DNA of 64,000 nt from Phycisphaerales bacterium (GTDB lineage Bacteria; Planctomycetota; Phycisphaerae; UBA1845), in NCBI GenBank assembly GCA_020852275.1, contig JADZBE010000038.1, forward strand, positions 1 to 64,000, written 5' to 3'. Below, one piece after another: positions 26,003 to 33,612 of this stretch. A program made the translations under genes and the position numbers. The stretch's first letter is position 1. The number at the start of each line of letters is the position of its first letter. The notes under the pieces are model-generated. The model saw only the letters and a list, made by a program, of their open reading frames with translations. It was not told the origin of the DNA and made no database searches.

Positions 26003-26069
26003 AGGCGATCATCGTCCGGGCGCAACTGGGCGGCGTCAAGCGATGCTCACGGCGGGGTGGTGTATCCGT

Positions 26070-26141
26070 TTGCCTGACAGAGCCGCGACCGTCAGCGAGC
26101 GAACCTTGCCTGACAGAGCCGCGACCGTGAGGGAGCGAACC
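26070..26141. repeat. 36-bp direct repeat, two copies
   Basis: Units 26070-26105 and 26106-26141 differ at two bases and contain GACAGAGCCGCGACCGT followed by a GAGCGAACC end. A motif of this type is a frequent dispersed repeat in planctomycete genomes. It lies in the 394-bp gap between manC and the GT39-like gene, which also holds two partial hairpin repeats (GTCATTCCCGC at about 26308 and 26332) and nothing else recognisable. Confidence 0.7.
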
Positions 26142-26395
26142 GCCGTCGCGCTGTGCCGGAATCGGTTCTGGAGGGCGCCGGAGGCATCAACCCCTGCGCG
26201 GGCCGCTTGCAGACGCGAGCGGCTCTAAAAAGCACGCGCCCGCGCGTCGAAACAGTGACACTACCCACGGCAAACCTCTGAGCAATCCGAACGGGGCGCC
26301 CGCGCTCGTCATTCCCGCGCCCACTCCCCGCCGTCATTCCCGCCCGCACGAGGGAGGCCGTGGATGTGCGCCGCTGCAAGTTCGATCTTAACCCG

Positions 26396-29300
26396 TCAGG
26401 GGTCCGTGCGCCGCAGGCCGCGGAGGAAGTCGAGGATGTTCTCTCGTTCTGCCAGCACAAACTTCGCCGGGCCCATGGCGCGGAGGTGATACGTCGCCTG
26501 CGGATGCACGATCTGCGCGAGGATCATGGCCGTGTCCCGTTCCGGCTCGTCGGCGTTGGACGGGCGGTAGTCGCCAACGACTTCCACCCAAAGCACGGGC
26601 AGGTCGTCGATGAGCAAATCCTCCTGCGAGAGGAGCACGGATGATTCGCCGCCCGAGGGGGTGAAGGCCTTCAACCATTTCTGGACGCTCTCGTCCCATG
26701 TGCCGCAAAGTCCTTCTGCCTGTCCCACGGTGATCTTGGCGATCGGGCGATCGTCGCGGTCGGCGGCGAGGACGTAGCCCAGGCGGAAGTTGGGGTTGGG
26801 TTCATCCGGGACGAATGCAGGCCACGGAGCGGGCGTCGTGAACGTGATGTACTCGAGCGCGGGAACCTGCGGCGGCATGCGGTTCGCCAGCGAGCCGGAA
26901 TCGTCAAGGCGTGCGCGCGGAGCCTCGTCCGGCGTTCGCTGCGAGGCCGCATCCTGCGCGCGCTCCGCCGGTTTCTGATCCTCCGGCATGAGCATGTCCT
27001 CGCCCGCATCGGTGCGCGCGCTGCCGATGAACGCGAGGATCATGGCTCGCTGGGCCATCATCTGCGGTCGCGGTCCGGTGGCTTTGACGAGGTACATTCC
27101 CTCCGGCAGCGCGATCACGGCGCCGAGCATCGCGTAGTCGGGCGATGGAGTCGCCCACGTGGGCGGCGCGTACGTGCCCGACGCTTCCGCCAGGATCACC
27201 GGGATGCCCGAGCGGCGTCGCACGGGCGTCGGCGCTTCGCGAATCACCTGCTCATCCAGCACCGTGAAGTCCTTCAGCCAGCGCGCAATCTGCGTGCCCG
27301 GGTCGCCCGATCGCCTCGCTACGTAGGTCACCACGAGCTTGGCGGAGGCGCGCGTCCGGTCCTGCGCGTCGAGGAAATAGCCCTGGCGAAAACCCTCGCC
27401 CGCGTTCTTGGGGGCATACACGTCCCAAGGCGGTTCGAACGCGAACGACACGAATCGGCTCACGCTTTCGCGGTCGCCGGAAGCGGAGGGGCTGATTGAA
27501 TCCCTTGTTGAGGCGCTTGTCGTATCGCCACTGGGATTTGCCTCCGTCGCAACGTCACCCGGCGGCGTCGGGTCGGAGGCCTCCTCGTCCGGCTCTTCGA
27601 CCGTAGATTCCCCATCGGGCGCGGGCGCCGACGCACGGGCCTGCGACCTGGCATCCGCGACCTGCGGCGCGGGCACGTCCGGCGCCGCGATCGGCTCGAT
27701 GCTCTCCGCGCCCATCAGGAAGGCGACGATGGCATCCTGCTCCTCGGCAATGATCTTGCGTTGGCCGAGTGTGACCACGAGTACCGTCGCGCCCGGGTGA
27801 CTTATTTCCGCCACGATCAGCGAGCACGTGCCGTCCGGGTCTTCGGGATCGTCCGAGCGGAACGTCCCCGTCAGCTCGACCATGCGCACCGGCATGGCGT
27901 GAATTCGAAGTTCGGTGCTCGTCGGGGTGAGCCGCTTGCCATCCTCCTCGTCCACGAAACCCGCCAGCCACGGCTCGAACGGGTCAGGATCGCCCGCGGA
28001 ACGAGCCGGGAGCTGGAAAACCCGGACGATGCCGGGGTCTTTGCCGCGCTGTGCATCGCCGAAGTGGAAAGCGGCTCGCAGCGCAGGCGGCGGCTGAGCG
28101 GGAACGAAGGGCTGCCAGTGCGGCGGCGATGTCAGCCGGACGTACTCCAAGTTCGGCAGTATCGCCGGTTTCTCCTCGGCGCCGGACTCGGCGGCATGGG
28201 ATTCGGCAGCTTCCGCGGTACGAGCGTCGCTGCCGGCGAGGCGGTCGCTCCTGCGATTCCTGGCCTCTGCCTCGCGTCGCGCCTGGCGCTCGGCGGTCTG
28301 CGCCGCTTGATCCTTCGCCTTGCCGGGCTTGGCGAGATCGGGCGCTTTCTGCCTGGCCGTCGGATCATTGCGCAGTTGCTCCGCGAGGTTTTGCACGCGG
28401 CTCATCTTCTGCTCGTCGGGATCCAGCGCCTTGCCCTTGTTTTCAAGGCGTTCGCGCATCTTGGCCGGGATGCCCTTCGTGCGCCCGCGATCGGCGAGGC
28501 GCTCCTCGATGCGCGCCTCCAGACCGGTCTTTCCCATGGCGTCGACGAACTGGTCCACGTCCTCGACCCAGGGACTGGCGGATTCGTCGCTGACCACTTC
28601 CCACGTGGCCGCGGTCTTCCAGGACTGAAGGGCAAGGAAGCCGACTACGGCGGCGGCCACGGCACCGCGCGGCAGCAATCCAGGCGCGCCCCGCCAGAGC
28701 ACCGCCAGCAACGTCGCGCCGAGCACCACGAGCATGAAGTAGGACGGCGCCAGAAAACGGCAGTCGATGGGGTCGTTGTTGCCGACCGTCCACAGCACGA
28801 GCATCATGGCCTCGTACAGGATGAAATAGGCGCCCGTCACGAGCATCACGGTTCGCGGCGGTCCGGGTCTCAGGAGCCATGTGCGGACGCTGTCGAGCGC
28901 CGCGCGGCGGCGGACCACGGCGACTCCCGCAAGAATCACCGCCAGCAAGCCCGCGACGGGCAACACCACGCCTTCGCGCTCAATCGGGTGAGTCCCCTTC
29001 AACTCGTTGAGCTGTCCGAAATCCTCCCAGGCGAGGAAGTCGAGGTAAAACGCCCGCGCCATGAATCGCACGTTGTTGTCGAACGTGATGAGCGTTTCGT
29101 CAGCGGGCTTGCGGTCGCGCCAGCGGTCCATGCCGGAGTAGTGCCCGGTGATTCTCTCCGTGCGGATCAACCAGCCGGCGATGGGTCCACCCGCGATGAT
29201 GCAGAAGAGCGCCGCGTGCATGAGTTTGCGCGACCAGGTGTCGTGTCGCGACAGGAGGATCACGACGCCAGCCAGCGGGAGGAGCGTGAAAACCGCCATG

Positions 29301-29911
29301 TACCGGCTCAGCGCCGCGAGGGAGCACACGACTGCCAGCGCGACCAGAAGAGGGACGCTTCGCCGATGCACATACGCCGACGCCAGCGCCACTCCACCGA
29401 TGCCGCAGACGGCGTAGATCACATCCGGGCGCGCTTCTCGGAACAGGTAGTAGATAGGTCCGAAGCAGAGGTAAGCCAGGATGAGCCATCGGCTGGTCCG
29501 AAGACCGAGGAGCCTTGCCAGTCCGTGCACGGCCAGCACGCCGGCCGCAAACGCGAGCGCATTGATGAGACTCGCGGCAGTCCACCATTCCAAACCCAGC
29601 AGCCGCAGGCCGGCCAGCAGGACCGGGTAAATCGGCGCGGATTTCCCGTAAGTCTCGCCGCGCGAGGTGACCAGCCCTTCGCCCTTGAGCAGACTCATCG
29701 CGGCCACGCGATGATCCGCGGTGCGCATGTTCTGGGCTGTGGGCCAATCCCGCAGCGTGCGGAATGCCGCGATGAACACAGCGACGCTCACCACCACGGC
29801 GAGCGCCCAGCCGACCATGCCACGCGAGATGACAAAGCCGGCGCGGGCAGGCTCCTGGTCAGGATGAGCGCTTCCGGTTCCGCGCCTTGAGTTGTCGTCA
29901 GCAGTGACCAT
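26396..29911 (-). CDS. GT39/PMT-like membrane glycosyltransferase with three repeated C-terminal domains
   Basis: This 1171-residue protein has an N-terminal part (about 1-450) with about ten TM helices. A luminal start, ADHRVAAMSLLKGEGLV...GKSAPIYPVLL, and REARPDVIYAVCGIGG are typical of the ArnT/PMT superfamily that uses polyprenyl-phosphate sugars. A charged coiled-coil/low-complexity linker follows (about 470-610). The C-terminal half consists of three divergent copies of one soluble domain of about 140 residues, each running from a 'PPxWxxFxP' start through 'W...F' and a 'G.Y' segment to 'ATGP...M...R..ILAFI'. This domain is unknown to me. It lies downstream of two 'sulfatase' genes on the same strand and is likely to modify surface polymers. 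Confidence 0.7.
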   Translation of the reverse strand: MVTADDNSRRGTGSAHPDQEPARAGFVISRGMVGWALAVVVSVAVFIAAFRTLRDWPTAQNMRTADHRVAAMSLLKGEGLVTSRGETYGKSAPIYPVLLAGLRLLGLEWWTAASLINALAFAAGVLAVHGLARLLGLRTSRWLILAYLCFGPIYYLFREARPDVIYAVCGIGGVALASAYVHRRSVPLLVALAVVCSLAALSRYMAVFTLLPLAGVVILLSRHDTWSRKLMHAALFCIIAGGPIAGWLIRTERITGHYSGMDRWRDRKPADETLITFDNNVRFMARAFYLDFLAWEDFGQLNELKGTHPIEREGVVLPVAGLLAVILAGVAVVRRRAALDSVRTWLLRPGPPRTVMLVTGAYFILYEAMMLVLWTVGNNDPIDCRFLAPSYFMLVVLGATLLAVLWRGAPGLLPRGAVAAAVVGFLALQSWKTAATWEVVSDESASPWVEDVDQFVDAMGKTGLEARIEERLADRGRTKGIPAKMRERLENKGKALDPDEQKMSRVQNLAEQLRNDPTARQKAPDLAKPGKAKDQAAQTAERQARREAEARNRRSDRLAGSDARTAEAAESHAAESGAEEKPAILPNLEYVRLTSPPHWQPFVPAQPPPALRAAFHFGDAQRGKDPGIVRVFQLPARSAGDPDPFEPWLAGFVDEEDGKRLTPTSTELRIHAMPVRMVELTGTFRSDDPEDPDGTCSLIVAEISHPGATVLVVTLGQRKIIAEEQDAIVAFLMGAESIEPIAAPDVPAPQVADARSQARASAPAPDGESTVEEPDEEASDPTPPGDVATEANPSGDTTSASTRDSISPSASGDRESVSRFVSFAFEPPWDVYAPKNAGEGFRQGYFLDAQDRTRASAKLVVTYVARRSGDPGTQIARWLKDFTVLDEQVIREAPTPVRRRSGIPVILAEASGTYAPPTWATPSPDYAMLGAVIALPEGMYLVKATGPRPQMMAQRAMILAFIGSARTDAGEDMLMPEDQKPAERAQDAASQRTPDEAPRARLDDSGSLANRMPPQVPALEYITFTTPAPWPAFVPDEPNPNFRLGYVLAADRDDRPIAKITVGQAEGLCGTWDESVQKWLKAFTPSGGESSVLLSQEDLLIDDLPVLWVEVVGDYRPSNADEPERDTAMILAQIVHPQATYHLRAMGPAKFVLAERENILDFLRGLRRTDP

Positions 29912-29984
29912 CACGATCCGCCTTCATGGGTCATTCATCCGTCCGTCGGCTCTGCCGTCCCCCGATTCCGGGCGACTGGCCTGC

Positions 29985-31382
29985 TTACGGTTTCTCCTCA
30001 TCCTCCTCGCCCTCGGTTTCGATGTAACCCAGCTCCTTGAGCTGATCGACGCGCTGCCGGCGCGCCGGTTCCGCGCGCGCGGGTTTGAAGCGCCGCGCGT
30101 TCTCAGACTGCGCCGCGACGATTGCATCGAGCTGCTTCCGCATGCGTTCCGCTTCCTCCTTGTGCAGCGACGCCACGTCCGTCAGCTCGAAGGGGTCCGC
30201 GGCCAGGTCGAACAGCAGCTCGCCCTTGCCCGGCCGACGGACGAGCCGCCAGCGCTCGCTCGTGAGCGTTCGAATCGTCGAGCCGCTGTTTCCCGGTGTC
30301 TGACTGTAAATGACCCCTGCGGCATCCGGCGGCAGGCTTGAGGCCTGCGCGGAGAACTTCGCCTTCGGCAGCCGGTCGCACGTGGCCAGCAGTTTGGGCA
30401 GGATGTCCACCGTCGAAATCGGCGCCGGCTCGCGCCGCGCGCTGACGCCGGGGATGCGCATCACCAGCGGCACGTGCAACTGCTCCCGCCAGTATCCGCC
30501 GTGGTTAGGCCAGTCGTGCTGCCCCAGTCCTTCCCCGTGATCCGACATGACCACCACGACCGTGCGATCCCAGACGCCGGTCTCCTTGAGGGCGGCCACG
30601 ACGCGGGCGAACTGCTCGTCCACGTAGCGAACCTCGCCGTCGTAGCGGTTGATGGCTTCCTCGCTGTTCCATGCCTTGGCGCCCTTGACGTCGCCTTCCG
30701 CGTGCTGCTTCTCGGCCTTGTCCGCAAACTTCCGCTCCTTCATGTAAGCGCGGAGCGCGTCGTCGCTCTTGAACATGCCGTCGAACGGCGCCGGCGGGCG
30801 ATACGGGGTGTGCGGATCAAAGTAGTGGACCCAGGCGAAAAACGGCGCGTCTTTCGCCTTGGCGAGCCAGGGCAGGAAGCTCGCGTTGGTCTCGTCGGCA
30901 GGGCGCTGGCTGGCGTCCGGCTCGTCCCAGACCTCGAAACCGGCCGACAGCCCCGTCTCGCGCTTGACGGGCGCGGCGCTGACGAACGCGGCCGTGTGGT
31001 AGCCCGCAGATCGCGCGGCTTCCGCGTAGGTCTCGACGTCGTCGGAGAGGACGAGCAGGTTGCGCTCGTGGGTGATGTTGTCGATCAGCCCATGCTCGAT
31101 GGGGTACAGCCCGGTCAGCAGCGAGGCGTGGGACGGCGTGGTGCGCGCCAGCGGGCTGATGCAGCGCTCGAAGAGAATGCCGTCCTTCGCAAGGGCATCG
31201 ATCGCCGGCGTCGTGGCGCGGAAGTAGCCGTAAGCGCCGACGTGATCGGCGCGAAGCGTGTCGATGGACACGAGCAGGAGGTTCAGCGGAGGTTTTTCGG
31301 TCGGCGCGGTTTGCGCCGTGCAGACGGCGGGCAGGAGCGCCAGGAACATGCAGAGACCAAAGGCTCGTCGGCGCAGGGTCAC
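29985..31382 (-). CDS. alkaline-phosphatase-superfamily 'sulfatase' with Thr at the nucleophile position (second of a pair)
   Basis: The GTG at 31382 gives 465 residues starting with a clear signal peptide (MTLRRRAFGLCMFLALLPAV). The frame is open to 31658, but that part mostly translates the 27-bp repeat array. Domain signatures are NLLLVSIDTLRADHVGAYGY (metal Asp pair), LARTTPSHASLLTGLYPIEHG, WVHYFDPHTPYRPP, VVVVMSDHGEGLGQH and a C-terminal KELGYIETEGEEDEEK. The usual C/S-x-P-S-R of formylglycine sulfatases reads T-x-P-S-H. That resembles Thr-nucleophile phospho-transferases and phosphodiesterases of the superfamily, so sulfatase activity is doubtful. Exported; substrate unknown. Confidence 0.75.
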   Translation of the reverse strand: MTLRRRAFGLCMFLALLPAVCTAQTAPTEKPPLNLLLVSIDTLRADHVGAYGYFRATTPAIDALAKDGILFERCISPLARTTPSHASLLTGLYPIEHGLIDNITHERNLLVLSDDVETYAEAARSAGYHTAAFVSAAPVKRETGLSAGFEVWDEPDASQRPADETNASFLPWLAKAKDAPFFAWVHYFDPHTPYRPPAPFDGMFKSDDALRAYMKERKFADKAEKQHAEGDVKGAKAWNSEEAINRYDGEVRYVDEQFARVVAALKETGVWDRTVVVVMSDHGEGLGQHDWPNHGGYWREQLHVPLVMRIPGVSARREPAPISTVDILPKLLATCDRLPKAKFSAQASSLPPDAAGVIYSQTPGNSGSTIRTLTSERWRLVRRPGKGELLFDLAADPFELTDVASLHKEEAERMRKQLDAIVAAQSENARRFKPARAEPARRQRVDQLKELGYIETEGEEDEEKP

Positions 31383-31387
31383 GAACG

Positions 31388-31495
31388 CACCGGTTGCAAA
31401 CCGGTGCCACACCTCACCGGTTGCAAACCGGTGCCACACCTCACCGGCTGGAAACCGGGGCCACGCTTCGCTGATTGGAAGCCGGAGCCGCACCC
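31388..31495. repeat. 27-bp palindromic tandem repeat, about four copies
   Basis: Units at 31388, 31415 and 31442, and a decayed one at 31469, contain ACCGGTTGCAAACCGGT (7-bp stem, 3-nt loop) followed by GCCACACCTC. The first two are identical. The array fills the 121-bp gap between the two 'sulfatase' genes and ends 6 bp before the GTG start of the downstream one, so it would form the leader of its transcript. Confidence 0.85.
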
Positions 31496-31503
31496 CGGTC
31501 CCG

Positions 31504-33156
31504 TCATGGCGATCCGCCGGATGGCTTCTTTCGCTTCGAATCACGTTCCGCCTCTTCTTCATCTTCCGATTCGATGTAACCCAGCCCGTGTAATTCTTCG
31601 CGCCGTTTGGCATCGTTAGCCCCGTCCGACGCCTCCCGTGCCGTGGGACGGCCCGCAAGATATCGTTTCGCCGCGGTTATCTGACTCTCGACCAGCTCCG
31701 CGAGGCGATGCTTGAGCTGAGCCGTCTGCTCTGGTTTTTCCTTGGCCACGTTGTTCAGCTCGAACGGATCCGTCGGCAGGTGAAACAACCGCGCGGTCTT
31801 GTCCTCGATGACGAGCTTCCACTCGCCCGAAACGAGCGTGCGGGCGTCGCGCCGGCCTTGCGGCTCCTGGCCGAACAGATCGACCGGCTCCGTGCGGCTT
31901 AGCGCGTTAGACCCGCGGCACTGCTTGAGGAAAGGCTCCGCCGGAAGACCCGGCATCAGCGCCAGCACGGTCGGCAGCATATCGATGGAACGCATCGCCG
32001 CCGTCACGCGCTGCGCGGATCGGCCCGGAACGTGGATGATCAGCGGGACGTGAAGCTGCTCATCCCAGATCGCGTCGTGCATCACAATGCCGTGCTGCCC
32101 CAGACCCTCGCCATGATCCCCAGTCAGCACGATCAGCGTCCGTTCGTGCAGCCCCGCCTCGCGCAGCCGCGCCAGCAGCGCCTTGACCTGCTCATCCGTG
32201 TAGCGAATCTCGCCGTCGTATCCGTTGACGGCCTTGCGCGTGTCCCATGCCTCTTCGTCGGGCACGACTCGCTTATCGCTGCGCTGCTTCGCAACGCGCG
32301 GGGCCACCTGTCGCTGCGACAGGTGCGCTTCGAGCTTCTCGTCCGTGGTGAACTGGCGATCGTAGGGCGCGGGCGCGTCGTACGGCGCATGCGGATCGAA
32401 GTAATGGATCCACGCGAAGAACGGCTCCGGAGGTTTTTCGCGCAGCCATTCGAGAGCGGCCTCGGTCGTCTCCGCGCCGAGCCGGCGCGCGTGGTCCGGC
32501 TCGCTGAAGTGATCGAAGCCCGAGGCCATGCCCGACTCGCGCTTCAGCGGCGTGGCGCTGACGAAGCCGGCCGTGCGGTAGCCCTGCTCGCGCAGGAACT
32601 CGGCGAGCGTGCGAAGCTGCGGCGTGGAGCTGTAGTTCTGCCCGCCGGGTTTTTCGAGGTTGGAAAGGACGCCGTGCTCGAGCGGATAAACGCCGGTCAT
32701 CAGCGAAAGGTGGCTGGGCAACGTTTGCGCCATCGGCACGAGGCAGCGCGCAAACAAGATCGAATCGCGCGAAAGCGCGTCGATCGTCGGCGACGTGTCG
32801 CGGAAGTAGCCGTAGCAGCCGAGGTGGTCCGCGCGCAGGGTGTCGATCGTGATGACCAGCAGGTTCAGTCGCGCCGAGGCCGCGTCGGGTTTCGGGTCGC
32901 CGGAGGTCGGTTCCTTGGCGTTCGAGGGCGGCTGATCGGGATTCGCCGCGGCGCGATGGGCTTCGCAGACAGGCGGGTGGATGTTTTCGGAGACAGGCGG
33001 GTGGATGCTTGATGAAGGCTGTCGCGAGGCGAATTCCGGCTGGCCGATCGGCGCGGAGGCTTCCTGACGCGAACCGGCTCCGGTAAGGCCCCACGCGGTG
33101 AAGCAAAGCAGCAACGCGCACCCGGCGCGCAGTTCCGTTGTCCAACTCACGAACAC
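31504..33156 (-). CDS. alkaline-phosphatase-superfamily 'sulfatase' with Thr at the nucleophile position (first of a pair)
   Basis: This 550-residue protein has a GTG start (33156) preceded by GGAAGGA. A signal peptide (AGCALLLCFTAWGLTGAG) is followed by a Pro/Ser/His-rich linker of about 65 residues. The catalytic domain has NLLVITIDTLRADHLGCYGY, MAQTLPSHLSLMTGVYPLEHG, WIHYFDPHAPYDAP and LIVLTGDHGEGLGQHGIV, and ends HGLGYIESEDEEEAERD. It is paralogous to the downstream gene. As there, the formylglycine position is Thr (T-x-P-S-H), which argues against classic sulfatase chemistry. It probably acts outside the cytoplasmic membrane on a polymer made by the neighbouring genes (inference). Confidence 0.75.
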   Translation of the reverse strand: MFVSWTTELRAGCALLLCFTAWGLTGAGSRQEASAPIGQPEFASRQPSSSIHPPVSENIHPPVCEAHRAAANPDQPPSNAKEPTSGDPKPDAASARLNLLVITIDTLRADHLGCYGYFRDTSPTIDALSRDSILFARCLVPMAQTLPSHLSLMTGVYPLEHGVLSNLEKPGGQNYSSTPQLRTLAEFLREQGYRTAGFVSATPLKRESGMASGFDHFSEPDHARRLGAETTEAALEWLREKPPEPFFAWIHYFDPHAPYDAPAPYDRQFTTDEKLEAHLSQRQVAPRVAKQRSDKRVVPDEEAWDTRKAVNGYDGEIRYTDEQVKALLARLREAGLHERTLIVLTGDHGEGLGQHGIVMHDAIWDEQLHVPLIIHVPGRSAQRVTAAMRSIDMLPTVLALMPGLPAEPFLKQCRGSNALSRTEPVDLFGQEPQGRRDARTLVSGEWKLVIEDKTARLFHLPTDPFELNNVAKEKPEQTAQLKHRLAELVESQITAAKRYLAGRPTAREASDGANDAKRREELHGLGYIESEDEEEAERDSKRKKPSGGSP

Positions 33157-33612
33157 TTCGTCCTTCCTTGGCCGGCGCGCGATGCAAAAGGGGGTTGTCG
33201 TCGTTTATTCTAGGGCACGAACAAACCTGAGGTCAACCCCGCGTCATGACGGCTTGCAGCATCGCATCATCGGGGCACCAGCGGTCTTTGCGTGCCTGAC
33301 GGGGATCAAGCCGGGGCGCCCTGCGAATCGAGCCGGGGCGCTTTGCCAATCGAGTCGGCTCCCACGCGAATGAAGTCGGTCGTCCGCACGGACCAAGCTG
33401 GATCGTCGTTCAGGAGAATTCGAGTCGCGCGAAGGAGAGTCCGCCGGACGACCAGGTTCAAGACTGGAATGCCACCCTTCGTAACCGAACTCTTCGGCTC
33501 GAATTCTGCGCGGCGAATGTGGCAAGGCCCGCCGCGTGCGTGGTATGCTGCCGGGCATGGAAGTCCACTTGGCGGAAAGCATCGCGTCGCATCCGCGCGC
33601 CCGGCACATCCC
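33157..33612. other. 456-bp divergent intergenic region
   Basis: This region separates the minus-strand 'sulfatase' pair from the plus-strand ligase-like gene and should hold promoters for both. Bases 33307-33356 contain two copies of a short direct repeat (CGAATCGAGCCGGGGCGC type). The long frame that runs through it from 33292 has no homology-like features and is treated as non-coding. No clear promoter consensus was found. Confidence 0.4.

Noticed and set aside
29985-31658. Longer N-terminus for the second 'sulfatase' (start at 31658)
   Set aside because: The extra ~92 residues overlap the end of the upstream gene and translate the 27-bp repeat (EVWHRFATG units); the GTG at 31382 gives a proper signal peptide.
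33292-33612. N-terminal extension of the O-antigen-ligase-like protein
   Set aside because: The upstream 107 codons are Arg/Pro/Ser-rich without hydrophobic character, while the GTG at 33613 begins immediately before the first membrane helix.
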